DNA from: Triticum aestivum
Taxonomy: Eukaryota > Streptophyta > Magnoliopsida > Poales > Poaceae
NCBI RefSeq assembly: GCF_018294505.1
Contig: NC_057814.1
Coordinates: forward strand, 37,017,054 to 37,081,053
Reading direction: 5' to 3'
Length of the DNA: 64,000 bases
This document shows positions 21,226-33,032 of the stretch, one piece after another. The position numbers and the translations under genes are program-made. The first letter of the stretch is position 1. Each line of letters starts with the position of its first letter. The notes beneath the pieces were generated by a model. That model was not told the DNA's origin. It saw nothing but the letters and a program-made list of their open reading frames with translations, and ran no database searches.

Positions 21226-21704
21226 AGTGGGCAGCAACAAGATATTTTGGACAGCCTCTCCTACCCACACTCACTTTCTCCCCACTTCATTCTCTCCACC
21301 TCCTCCTTGTCTCGGGTGCCTCCTCTTTTTCACCTCATTTCCACCGTAGATTCATTCAATTTAAGTGGTTAAATTACCTTGTTTTGATAGGTAAGTAAGG
21401 GGGGAAGCTATATTTATGTTGTTCTCCCTACAACAATGTGCACATGCACTTTTTATGGCCTAGCTAGATCTATGTATGTTCGTGGTGTTGCATATGTTTG
21501 TGGTGTTGCATATGTGTTTGTGTTTGGAGGTGTACCGGTATTTGAAATGCGATAGTTGCCAATATTTTGCCGGAATGTTGATTCATTTCCGTTTCGGCGA
21601 GAATTTTGGCATTAAGCATTCTTTTTGGTCCTATTTTTAGGGAAAGTCATGCCAAATTTTTTCTTGGTTCTAAAATATCGTTTTGCTCTACCCCGCAGGC
21701 GACC
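21226..21704 (+). promoter_or_regulatory. Leader and first intron of the CACTA transposase gene
   Basis: Pyrimidine-rich sequence at 21240-21330 may be the first exon; ggtaagtaagg near 21390 resembles a splice donor and ccccgcag at 21690-21697 an acceptor seven bases before the ATG at 21705. An inverted-repeat block with GCCGGAATGTTGATT and TTCCGTTTCGGC lies at 21568-21600 and recurs upstream of gene 2 at 28747. Confidence 0.5.
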
Positions 21705-24700
21705 ATGGTCCGCATGATGACCGAAGGCATCGTGAATAGGTTTTTGAGGTCCGCGAAGGCCGAGATGCTTGAAAAGAACGAGACGGAGATAAGATGTCCG
21801 TGTCGAAGATGCAAGCTGAAGAGCCTTATTGCGGACCCGGAATCCTGGCAGGTGCGGGCCCACCTGCTCTTGCGTGGTTTCATGGATGGCTATCGGTGGC
21901 AAGGTGATGAAGATGACTACGAAGTCGTCCATGGGGGCCGGGCAAGAAATGAGGAAGGGCAGCAAGACAACCACCGCGGCTCGGGCGGGCGAGAAGACGA
22001 AGAATCCCCAGGAGATGATCACGACGGTGATGCTGTACACAGTATCATGTAGAAGATGCACGACATGATGATGAGGAAGATGCCGGAGCAGACGACGGGC
22101 ATGATCATGAAGATGATGATGCCGGCGGAGCAGACGACGCTGGACCATCGATGGGCTGGGTGCAGGACCCTCATATTCAAGAGCTGCTTCTCAAGCAGAC
22201 GGATAACGCAAGAGATGCCGCCCGAGAGAAAGCCAAGATGGATCAACTTGAGTTAGACGCAGTTACTCCATTGTATGAAGGATGCAGGCCCGAGGATACC
22301 CGCCTGAAAGTAACGCTCATGGCTCTGGAGATGAAGGTAAAACACAAAATGACCGACGCATGCTTCGACGAGAACATGTCATTCTGGCACGAACGTCTTC
22401 CCAAGGGGAACAAGTGCCCGACCAGTTTGGAGGAGGCGAAGAAAATCGTGTGTCCTCTGGATTTACCGCACGTGAAATACCATGTGTGCATGAACAATTG
22501 CATCATTTATCGGGACGAGCACGCGGAGTCTACCATATGTCCGGTGTGCGGCGTCACTCGATACAAGAAGAGGAAGAAAGCTCCTCGAAAAGTGGTGTGG
22601 TACTTTCCGATCACTCCTCGTCTGCAGCGGTATTTCGCGGACCCTAAGGTAGCAAAGCTCCTGCGTTGGCACGCGGATAGGGAGGAGAAGAAGTGAGAAG
22701 ATGACGCAAATGATCCGGAGATAGATAAAAAAGACAAGATGCTGAGTCACCCTAAGGATGCGAGCCAGTGGCAAGCGTTGAACTTCGAAGACCTAGAATT
22801 TGGGAACGATCCAAGGAACATCGTGCTGGGCGCGAGCACCGATGGAGTCAATCCGTTTGGCAGCCAGAGAAGCACACATAGCACCTGGCCTGTGTTTGTG
22901 TGGATGTACAACCTTCCCCCCTGGTTGTGCATGAAGAGGAAGTACATTCACATGAGTATGCTAATCGAAGGACCGAAACAACCAGGGAACGACATCAATC
23001 TATATCTGGGGCTGCTGAAAGAGGAGCTAGACACGCTGTGGAAAACGCCAGCCAATACGTGGGACGCCGCAGAGAAAGAATATTTCCCTATGAGAGCCGC
23101 GCTGCTCACGACGGTGCACGACTATCTCGGTTACGGATATCTCGCAGGGCAGGTGGTCCACGGATTTTCTGGATGCGTCAGGTGCATGGATGACGCAACG
23201 TATCGCCAGCTAGATAGAGATCCCGGGTCTTCGAAAACCGTGTTCATGGGACATCGAAGGTGGCTTCGCGACGATGACCCGTGGAGAAAACGCAAGGATC
23301 TATTCAATGGTGAAACCGAACCCCGAGGACGCCCGCGTACAAGGAGCGGCGAGGAAATAGACGAGCTGTTGAAAAATTGGAAAGACTGCCCACTGTCGGG
23401 AAATAAGCAAAAGGCGCCAGAGCCGGGAAAGAAGAGAAAGGCGCCAGAGCCGCTGCTGAAGGTATGGAAAACGAGGTCTGTTTTCTAGGACTTGCCGTAC
23501 TGGAAGATCCACCATGTGCCTCACAGCCTTGATGTCATGCATATCACGAAGAACGTGTGCGAGAGTCTGCTTGGTACCCTGCTCAACATGCCAGAGAGGA
23601 CCAAAGATGGGCCAAAAGCAAGGGCAGACTTGAAATCAATGGGCATCAGGCAAGAGCTTCACGCTATATATGATGATGATGATGATGATGATGATGAGGC
23701 GAAGCAGGACACGGAAAGTCGTCGCAAAGGCAAAAAGGCCAAGAAGACCGGAAATGACTACCCTCCCGCGTGCTTCACTCTAAGTCAGGAGGAGATCGAG
23801 CAGTTTTTCACCTGCCTCGTAGGAGTAAAACTTCCTTACGGTTACGCGGGGAATATAAGCAGATACCTAGACCTAGCGAAGCTGAAGTTCAGCGGGATGA
23901 AGTCTCACGACTGTCACGTGCTGATGACGCAGATACTTCCAGTTGCAATCCGTGGGATCATGGACGCGCACGTCCGTGAAACGCTATTTGGCCTATGCAA
24001 CTTTTTCGACGTCATCTCTCGGAAGTCTGTTGGCGTGAGGCAACTCAGAAGGCTACAGGAAGAGATCGTGGTGATACTATGCGAGCTTGAGATGTACTTC
24101 CCGCCCGCATTCTTCGATGTTATGGTGCATCTGCTGGTCCATATCGTGGACGATATCATCCAACTCGGGCCGACGTTCCTGCACAGCATGATGCCGTTCG
24201 AAAGGATGAATGGTGTCATCAAAGGATACGTTCGCAACATGTCACATCCAGAGGGAAGCATAGCCAGGGGCTTTCTGACCGAAGAGTGCATCTCCTACTG
24301 CACGAATTATCTAGGCATCGAGAACCCCGTTGGTCTGCCCGTCAACAGGCACCTCGGCAGGCTCGCTGGATGGGATCACCGTGAGGGTCGCCGCGAAATG
24401 CATGTCGACTTCGAGAGTCGACTCGCCGACTTTGAAAGAGCAAACCTAGTCGCGCTACAACACATAGACGTGGTCGATCCTTGGGTGGTAGAGCACAAAA
24501 CCTTTATTAAGAAGACGTACAATGACCGAGGCCAACAGAGGACGGACGGAGATATACTCAAAGAGCACAACTCATGTTTCACGCGTTGGTTCAAGCAGAA
24601 GCTTCTGTCGTACCCTTTACATGAGGATTCTTCCGCGGAAGAACAACTCATATTCGCCTTGTCACAGGGCGCCGAGCACAACCTGATGACCTATGAGGCG

Positions 24701-25186
24701 TATGATATCAACGGCTACACATTCTACACCGAGGCCAAGGACATGAAGAGCGATGGTTATCAGAACTCCGGGGTAACGATGGAATCCTACACCGGTAAGG
24801 ACAAGGACAGATACTACGGAAGGATCGAGGAGATCTGGGAGCTGAGCTACGCTAGAGAGAAGGTCCCGATGTTCCGTGTCAGATGGGCCAAGAGCGTCCT
24901 AAAAGAAGACCGGTATTTCACCACCATGGTTATACCCGAAGCCAAATCCAAGACCGCAGGCGCAAACATCACCGCGAAAAATGAGCCATGGGTACTGGCT
25001 TCCCAAGTGGACCAATGCTTCTTCATTACCGACCCGTCAAAGCCCAGTCGTGTTGTCGTGAGGAGAGGCAAAAGGAAGATCATCGGAATGGATGGAGTAG
25101 CCAATGAGCAAGACTTCGACAAGTACGGCGACCCGAGAATCGAACATGACGACGATGATGAAGTAGCAGCATACACCACAAGATGA
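21705..25186 (+). pseudogene. TNP2-type CACTA transposase, three disruptions
   Basis: The start follows a splice acceptor. Order: transposase-associated N-terminal domain (RFLRSAKAEMLEKNETEIRC, PCRRCK, GFMDGYRWQGDED); an acidic Asp/His linker; the Tnp2 core with CPVCGVTRYKKRKKAPRKV, WYFPITPRLQRYFADP, the ASTDGVNPF box and NLPPWLCMKRKYIHMSMLI; then DUF4218 (DVMHITKNVCESLLGTLLN, MPFERMNGVIKGYVRNM) and a DUF4216-like end (FRVRWAKSVLKEDRYFTTMVI). Damage: a frameshift before 22050, TGA at 22694-22696 where Arg is likely, and TAG at 23486-23488 where Trp is likely. Everything after the frameshift stays in one frame to 25186. A GAT repeat at 23669-23695 encodes eight Asp. Transposase acts in the nucleus on the element ends. 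Confidence 0.92.
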
Positions 25187-25459
25187 AGCAGGACCACCCT
25201 ACCTAAAGGACGTCCGTTCCACAGAAGAACTCCATTTGCGAAAAAGAAGGGCAAGAAGATTGTGAACAGATAGCTAGCTAAGATCGATTGTATTTAAATC
25301 GTAGCCTTCATTTCTCGATTGTATTTCATGGCCACTTTTTGAACTATCATGAATATTTTTAAATTTCATGGACACTCGATCTCGATCCCCCTCCATCTCG
25401 ATCGCTAGCTATCCCACCTCGCCAGATCCGGTCCCCCTCGCCGCCGAGCACCCCCCGGT
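25187..25459 (+). other. 3' flank of the transposase gene
   Basis: Contains the presumed 3' untranslated region (tgtatttaaatcgtagcc near 25290) and then C-rich sequence up to the hAT-like insertion. No coding signal. Confidence 0.4.
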
Positions 25460-25815
25460 TATATCTGGCCATGGGCCGGGCCGGGCCGGGCCGGGCTTGG
25501 GCCGGGCCTGAAAAAGCCCACGACAAAAAACTGAGGCCCAGGCCCTCCCAGGCCCTACCATCGGGCCTACTTTTCAAGCCCAAGCCCGGCCCATCTGGTA
25601 AAAAGCCCTGAAAAGCCCTTAGGGCTTAGGGCCGTGTGTCGGGCCTCTTCCTTAAAATGCCAATATGCAAAGCCCAAGCCCGTCCAGGCCCTGCTGGTGG
25701 GCTCAAAACTCAGGCCCAAGCCCGGCCCATGGGCAAGCCCATCGGGCCTAGGCCCTGGATTTTAGGGCCGGGCCTGGGTGGGCCGACAGGGCCGGGCCTG
25801 AGATGGCCAGGACTA
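25460..25815. mobile_element. Small hAT-like element with GGGCC repeats
   Basis: The 356-base unit starts TATATCTGGCCATGGG and ends with the complement of TAGTCCTGGCCATCTC, so the terminal inverted repeat is built on CTGGCCAT. It is flanked by the perfect 8-bp duplication CCCCCGGT (25452-25459, 25816-25823), the size expected for hAT elements. The interior is a run of GGGCCGGGCC and CAGGCCC words on both strands. It encodes nothing. The ORFs in it are Pro/Arg/Gly shadows. Confidence 0.8.
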
Positions 25816-26005
25816 CCCCCGGTCCACCGCCCCCCCGCACCCCGCGCACCCTCCCCCGCTCCACCGGCATTACTGTTTGATGATATTTTTAAAAAAATTA
25901 TTACTGTCTTATAAAAAAAATATTACTGTTATGATTTAAACAAGTTTGAACATATTTAAACACAAATAAATATGAAACAGCATTTTAAATGCATAAAAAA
26001 AATTA

Positions 26006-26077
26006 TGGAGCCTGGGAATCGAACCCAGGACCTCCTGGTGTGAGAACTGGCTGCTGACCAGTCGAGCTAGTAGAGGG
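26006..26077 (-). other. tRNA-like sequence, probably a pseudogene or SINE head
   Basis: On the minus strand the T-arm CTGGG-TTCGATT-CCCAG is perfect and matches the pol III B box. About 35 bases upstream tagctcgactggtcagcag resembles an A box/D arm, and the middle ttctcacac suggests a Val(CAC)-like anticodon loop. The acceptor strands (ccctcta and gctccat) do not pair and the anticodon stem is poor. No A-rich tail follows directly. It is therefore tRNA-derived rather than a functional tRNA. Confidence 0.5.
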
Positions 26078-26142
26078 AACTTGGTGTGGGTCAGGTAAGG
26101 TGGGAGATAACCTGTTGGCTCGAGCAGAAATAAAAAAACAAT

Positions 26143-26222
26143 ACTAATGGCGCACCACGGTGAGGTGCGCCATTAGTATGGATGTACTTATGGCGCACCG
26201 AGGGGTGGTGCGCCATTAGTAT
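26143..26222. repeat. Internal copy of CACTA subterminal inverted units
   Basis: Two ACTAATGGCGCACC-type inverted pairs (one with tacttatgg instead of tactaatgg) lie in the middle of the element, 7 kb from either end, immediately before the GC-rich block that leads into gene 2. The flanks aata/tatt make the whole 80 bases an extended palindrome. Confidence 0.75.
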
Positions 26223-29167
26223 TGTGCCCTCGCCCTCGCCTATCCCCGGCCCAAACCTATCCCCTCTCTCTCCCTCGCCCTCGCCCTCGATCCCCTTCCC
26301 CTCTCCTCTCCCGACGCCGCTGCCCCGCCGCCTCGACGCCGCCCCGTCGTCCTCGTCTCCGCCCCGACGCCTCGACGCCCCGTCGTCCTCGTCTCCTCGT
26401 CTCCACCCCGACACCGGTGTCTCGCATAGCCGCCGCCGTCGCCGCCTTCTTCGTTCGGCCGCCCACATCTCGTCGCCCCAACCGCTGCTCTTGCCCGTAC
26501 CCGGCCTCGTCGAGCTCTCCTCCGACCCTCCCCGTGGTGAGCCTCCTCCACCCCTCCCCCCCCCGTTCCCCCCTCTGTCCCATGCACCCTTCGCCCCCGT
26601 CGGCCGCCCCCTCCCCCTGTTGCTCCCATCACTGATGGTTCTGCTGCCGCTGCTCTGTTGTTTTGCCGCTTCCAAGGAGTAGATTTGTGCACACAATACT
26701 GCTTCCAAGAACTGAATTGCAGTTCAGTACTGAAACTTGTGGCATCATCTAGCTCACACTTCTCATTTTTCTTCAAGGTTGCCTGTAGGATTTGATCTCC
26801 TTGTGCGATGATATGTGCTTTTTAATGCCAAAATGTTACTGTTGCTTGTCATTTTAGCAATCTTGCTTGTTGTTCTAGAGCCAGAGAGGAAACATGGTAA
26901 ATGTATAACACGAACAAAATGCTGATTTAGAGCAGACATGTTACCAAGGATAACTACTGGGCAACATGCACACAAAGAAAGATTGCAGCCTCTCATTTGA
27001 TCGATCACTTCTTCTGGATCCTTATCACTGTAGGCCCCTGTAGTTTGTACTGCTCTCGGGTCATCAAGAACGTCCGGTGCCGGTATCTCAAGTAACCTGA
27101 ACTCCTCACAGCAGAGTTTCTCCGTTCTGAATCATGTGTGTTCATCAAAGGCCACAGAATTGGATCGTTCGGGCATTTTATTCCTGAAATATGCAGCACC
27201 GCATGCCCCCCATGTGGATCACAGGACTAGAGCGACTGTAAATCTGTAGCTAGTTTTTTTATCTTTCTGTAGCTAGTTTTGATGTATTGTTAGGAAAAGA
27301 CTGTGATTTCATTTTTTTATAAACTAGCTGGAGTAGATTTGTGCACACAATACTGCTTCCAAGACAATTTGCTTCCAAGGAGTAGTTTCAGTTTGCTTGC
27401 AAGGAGTAGTTTCAGTATGGTTTCAGTATAGTTTCAGTAGCCAATTTGCTATTCACTTTGTGCTATTAGTTTGCTTCCATCTTTGTACCCACTCTGAAGA
27501 GTATTCGTATATGCTTGGAACTAAACAGAATTATAGAATGAACTTCTGCAAGCTGATCTGAGTTGGACCATCCTCTGCAGCCAACTTCTCTTCGGCAAGA
27601 GGAAGAAAGGAGAATCAGGGTACGGTTTCATGGCTAGAAGATATATTGCTGTACCCCGAGTGAAGGGATATCATTGCATACCTGCGCATATATTTCTGTT
27701 GTGAGCATAACTCCAGAATTTATTTATCTGTGATTCGTATTGGGTTAATAATCTGCAGCTAGGTGTATTTTTAATTCACTAGCCTTTTACTTATACATGA
27801 GAGAAGTGGGAAGCTAAGTCAATAGGAGCTAAACTCAACCCTTGGCTTGTTACGTGAGCTCAAACTAGTACCTAGTGAGTGTTTCATGTACTGAACTTGG
27901 ATTTCCGGTGTTTTTGTAACATCCATGTAAGGTTTCGTTCGGTATATTAAATCCTATGAAATTATCAAAGTGTGTTGTACTATGTTGGACAGAATTTTAT
28001 GTTTGGACTTGGGTGAATGTAAACAGACTTATACTCTCAGATTTTGTCATAGTTGATGGTGTGAGGACTTATAATGTGATAAAGTATATACATTGTTGCA
28101 ACACCTATATAATGTGATAAAGTATATACATTGTCATCTAAGTTGAGCTGATTTTGATTTCCGTATGTTATGGGGGGACAACAGATATTGCTATATGTTC
28201 ATTCTTGAGGGTACAGACTTGCTAAACTATTGATGATTTTTTGTTGGGTGACCTATTAGATCTGGAATGGAAGCTCACATAAGTTGATTAGCATGGCAAT
28301 TTTCTACATGGCACAATCTTTTAGCATGGAAAAATATAGGATGATAGCATCCTAATTTTTTCATATGGCAAATATGAAGAAAAGCATCAACCTATACCTG
28401 AGGAAAAAATCTGAAGCTAGTGACCTGTGCAAAAAACAGAAAATTAAAAAATCAAAAACAAGAGCTTTTAGGACTTCATGTTTTGAAACCAGTTAAATCA
28501 TATAGTTTCTGTTATTTTTTCTCATGCTCCTGTTCTCTGAACATATTAGCTAGGACAAACTTCAGACTTTTTTTTGTTTGTAACAGAAACTACTGTAGTA
28601 AATATTTCCTGAAGTAAATATTTTCAGTCATTACAAATATGATACTGCTTGGAGATGATACTGCTTGGAGATGATACTGCTTGGTGTATTTTCCATGTTG
28701 TGATGGAGGCCTTTTTTTCCTTGTCCACCCGAGAGGCCCTTGAGTTTGCCGGAATGTCGATTAACTTCCGTTCCGGCAAATTCGGGTACTCCATATGTCC
28801 TATTTTCAGCAAAGGTCAAGCTGAAATTTTCCGTGAATTTTAGCATGACTTTGCTAAAAATAGGACATATGGGGTACTTGTGACTAATGCATGGGCCGGG
28901 GTATCTTAGTAGTTAATTAAGTAGGATCAAGTGCCCCGGCGTACTTGTGACTAATGCATGGCTTTTAGGGTGCCTCGGTGTCGATAAAAACCGAAATGAT
29001 GAAAGCTTAGGCTTTTAGGGTGCCTCGGCGTCGAAAAACCCTCAATGATAGAAGCTTAGCTTTTAGGATGCCTCGGTGTCGACAAACCCTAAATGATGAG
29101 ACCATGATCTTGTTCCTTGACAATAACCAACTTTTTGACCAAACTTTGTTCCTATTTAGAGAGAAAC
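26223..29167 (+). promoter_or_regulatory. Long leader/intron region upstream of CACTA gene 2
   Basis: 26223-26640 is very GC-rich with ccgtcgtcctcgtctcc repeats and could be a promoter with a non-coding first exon; gtggtgagcctcc near 26533 is donor-like. 26640-28740 is AT-rich, without coding signal, with minor duplications (aaggagtagtttcagt at 27377 and 27399; taatgtgataaagtatatacattg at 28073 and 28110; tgatactgcttggaga at 28639-28680). At 28747-28780 is a perfect inverted repeat, TTTGCCGGAA to TTCCGGCAAA, matching the block upstream of gene 1. At about 28962-29100 three ~60-base repeats contain gcctcggtgtcgac and cttttaggrtgcc. Confidence 0.45.
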
Positions 29168-32100
29168 ATGGCCAACAACGATGAGGCCGGGGGTTCGAGC
29201 GTCAAGCCATTCTGGATGCTGTCCCAGGAGATGGAGGAACAACCTCACTTGTATGAGGACGCCGCCTTCCCCACCGATCCTGAGACCACTGATGGTACCG
29301 CCGAGGATGACCCCACTGATGCCACCACTGATGGTGCCGCCGAGGATGCCACCAGTGATGGTGCCGCCGAGGATGCCACCACTGATGATGGCGCCGCACG
29401 CACAGATGGCAGCCAACCGAAGAGGCAACGGAAGGACCGGCGCCCGACCGTGCTCCGCACCCTCAAGGAGGAAGTTACTGAAGTGGACTCCAACGGGAAT
29501 CCAACGGCGCCCGAACGAATAGTCAAGGGGTACTCGCTTCAGCTCGGGTGCATTCTCCGGAGCACCGTCTCGATCAACACCGAGAACCTGAGGCATCCTG
29601 ACCGAGGGAATTTGCGCAACCTCCTCTTCACGAAGCTGCACGAACGATACAAGTTCCCCGCTGAATTTGAAAACACAAGCCTCAAAGGGAATAAAGTGAA
29701 CAATGCTGCCCTCACGAAGATGAGCAAGGCCCTGTCTACTTGGAAAAGCAATGTGAAGAGAATGGTCGAGAAAGGTGAGAGTTATGAGAAGATCAAGGAG
29801 AAAAATCCTTCGATCACCAAAGATGACTACAATGACTTCAAGATCAATTGCTCGAGCACCGCAAACTCCGAATCAAGTAAGTGGGGGAAAGAAATGCGGG
29901 AGCTGAACTTAGGGGAACACACACTCGGTCCCGGCGGTTACAGAGTGGCGGAGCCTATATGGGACAAGGAGGAGGCGGACCGTGCCGAGCAAGGCCTACC
30001 GCCCCTCTTTGATAAATACGGTGACAAGCAGACCAGGAACTTTGTCAGGGCCCGGTACAAGAAGGACCCGAAAACAAAGGAGCTTACCACGGATCCGAAG
30101 ACCAGGGCGCTTGAGCTTGTTCTGGTAAGGAATACACCCCCTCGTAATTAGCTCCATATGGTTGCATTCTAATTAATGAAGCCAAATTTCTAATGGTTCA
30201 CATTCCTTCCGCAGGCGACTGAAAGCAGTAGCGCGGGGTCGACTAAGAGCAACCCTTGGGACACCACTCTAAATAGGGTGTTGAATGTAATGAAGAACAA
30301 GGATAAGCTCAGTAAGCCGACGTCAGCTGGTCGTGTGGCCGGCAAAGGCTTGTCGACAAAATGGTCGTCATACTATGACACTGCTGGGCGAAAGGAGAAA
30401 AAAACCAGCTCGGAAAGCCAGGCGCGCGAGGTTCAAGAACTCAGGGCACAGGTGGCGCGGATTCCGGAGATTGTCCAAGAGCAAGTGCAACAACAACTCG
30501 GAGCGACGATCACCGCCATTGTGCCTACCTTGATCCAGGGGATTAGTGCGTGGATTGCGGGCGGCCAACAGGGGCCGCCCCCGATTCCTAGCTTCACGGC
30601 CAGCAACTCGCAGAACGCGATGGCGGGGCCATTGGTGTCTCCGGCGGAGCCGGCATTGGTGTCTCCGACGCCGGCACGGGATCTTAATGCACCCGGGTGT
30701 ACGCCGGCCGGCACCTCTGCAGCAAGCGGCCCCTCCGTCAACTGCACGCCCGCCGTTGGCGGTGCCTCGACATTAGCCGAGCTCGGCGCCATCATCACGG
30801 TAACTAATTAAGCCTCTCTCGGCCGAGGACTTCATCTCCTTGCCTTTGACTGGGCATCCCTAACGCCCTACATGTTTTCGCAGGGCGCCGCCGACGTTCC
30901 GTGCACTCTCCTGCACTTCGTGAACAACGAGTTGGTCGATGTCGCCAAGGGCAAAATCGTTCAACCGGGCAACCCCTTGTTCCACGGTACCCAGATGCCA
31001 CCCAACTTGTTTAGGGTTCAACTGGTTCGGGTGCTGCCAGGCTGCGACGAGGTGTTACCTCCGATTCGACCAATGTGGGCCGACGATGATGACGTGATGA
31101 ACCTCAGCGCCTGCCTGAGCTGGCCCCTGCTTTGGCCGAAGAGCCAGATTCGTTTGGGGGTGGGGGACACCACCCCAAAGACAACATCGCCAGTCGTGCC
31201 GGTGCCAAGTCGGCCCCATGGCAAGACCGCCGCAACGGTGTCGGACATCCCTATGCCACTGGATCCAAACATGCATATGGCACAGGATCAGAACGACGAC
31301 GACGACGATACATTTGCCAACGTCGATCAGTACTTTGCCGATCATGGGGATGGTGGCGACTTCATGGGGCCTCCTTCTCAAGAACCCAACCCAACAAAAG
31401 ACGTGTGCGATCTAGATGGTACCGCGGAGAAGCCAAGTTGCAACAGGCGTCGTCTGCTGTTCAGCTCTCAGGAGACGCCTCCAGCTGCCGACTTCACCGA
31501 GCCTCAGATAGGCGAGGTGCCAAATATGATCAGCCCCAACACACTCAAGAAGGCGGTCTGTGAGCAGAACTCGGTCCCATTACAGGAGATCAAGAAGAAG
31601 GTACGCAAAAGAAAGACTAACAAGGGTGCGGGCCAGCCGGCACCGAGTACGATCCGTGCTCAGGACGGGCCACCTTCAACTGCGGATATCTCGAGGAGGG
31701 TGCATGTGGCGGGTAGGCCGATGCTACCGAGAAATATGCTCGATGCTGCAACCGGTGCTATGCGGAGTCTGCATGACAGTGTGCTTTCTTTGGAGAAGCG
31801 GCGTCTCCGAGAGAAGGATGTGGCATACCCGGTTTTCGCGGCCAAGGTGCCAGAGGGCAAGGGCTTTGTGGATAACTCCATCGGGGGTACGATCGTCCTG
31901 CGGTTTGATGACATCCACGCTATGTTGAACCTTCATCTGCTGCACTACACCTTCGTTCGGCTATTTTCGCTAAGTATGGAGATGCGGATCATTCGCGACA
32001 AGACCCCGGACATCGTGATAGTCGACCCCTTCTACATGCGTGCCAAGATCTTGGGCAGCGCTAGGGACCGGCAAGTCGCGAGTTCTTACCTCGAAGGCGT

Positions 32101-32866
32101 CATTCTGGCAAACCAAGATAAGGACAACTTCCTCGTGCCTTACTTTCCCGAGTAAGTCCTCCCCTCAACCGCCCCGTAACATATGAATTCTTAGATTTCG
32201 ATCGTTTTTCTTTTAACATTCCGTGTTTTCTGCAGTGACACACATTGCACGCTCATCCTCCTAAGCCCCAAATATTCCATGGCCACGTATTTCGACCCGG
32301 ACCGTCAGTCGAACGTAGACTACACAAATGTCAAGAAGGTTCTTGATGATGTTCTCCCCGGCTACGTCAAATCTGGAGGCACCTTCACCAGGCCTATTCG
32401 TAAGTACGGCAAGCACGTGTTCTCCCACAACACGACGTTCTGATGCGTCAAGCAGCCGCCTAGCGGTCAGAAGGGTGCCTACTACGCCATCCATCACATG
32501 CGGACGATCGTACGGGACCATCATCAAGTACTGCTACCGAGTAGACTCAAAGATTGGGCCGCGAGCGTGTCGGCAATCTAGGACGCGGACATCAGACAAG
32601 AATTCTTTCGCATCCAGTCGGAGTTTGCGGAAATCATCCATCAAGATGTCCTTCGTACCTCGGGGCAGTTCTACCTCAGAAATCAACCGTCCAACAATGA
32701 CATCGACACAATCCTACAAATGCAGGCTGACAACGCCCGTGGTTTCATGACTCCCACGATAGACGGCGGCTTCATCCACGCTCCGGTCCCTTGGGTCGAG
32801 TCGAAAGCAGTGATGTTGTGTCTAGTTCTGAAACATCGATTGGCTCATGTTGTAATTAAACTTTAA
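29168..32866 (+). pseudogene. CACTA second gene with Ulp1-like C-terminus (TNP1-position)
   Basis: Four exons with GT-AG introns join in frame: 29168-30124, 30215-30799, 30884-32151 and 32236-32866. The N-terminus has acidic repeats (DGAAEDAT), then a basic region and a plant-transposase-like part (LSTWKSNVKRMV). Exon 2 has a coiled coil (AREVQELRAQVARIPEIVQEQVQQQL). Exon 3 ends IVDPFYMRAK. Exon 4 opens DDTHCTLILLSPKYSMATYFDP, the His/Asp part of a Ulp1-like cysteine protease, and later QPPSGQKGAYYAIHHM, where the catalytic Cys is expected but Gly (32474-32476) is found. TGA at 32441-32443 and TAG at 32579-32581 break exon 4. The role of this gene in CACTA movement is probably DNA binding or regulation. 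Confidence 0.8.
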
Positions 32867-33032
32867 TGAACTTGTAGTATGTCTCTTTGGTTTCGAGAGT
32901 CCTTCAACTTAGATGTAATCGATGCTATTAATGTCTTGCTTTTCTCTTCCGATCGTTCTGTTGCATACTTATATATTGCTTATGTATTGTCTGTGAATTT
33001 GTACTAACGTTTCGTTTGGCTACTGCATAGCG

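Noticed and set aside
26182..26776. Long Pro/Ser and Arg/Gly ORFs on both strands
   Set aside because: The region is extremely GC-rich with stop-poor simple repeats; all frames are open and none resembles a protein. More likely a promoter or non-coding exon.
29156..29641. Minus-strand ORF of 161 residues opposite CACTA gene 2
   Set aside because: It mirrors the acidic repeats of exon 1 (DGAAEDAT), giving low-complexity Gly/Thr/Ile output; the plus-strand exon has proper splice junctions.
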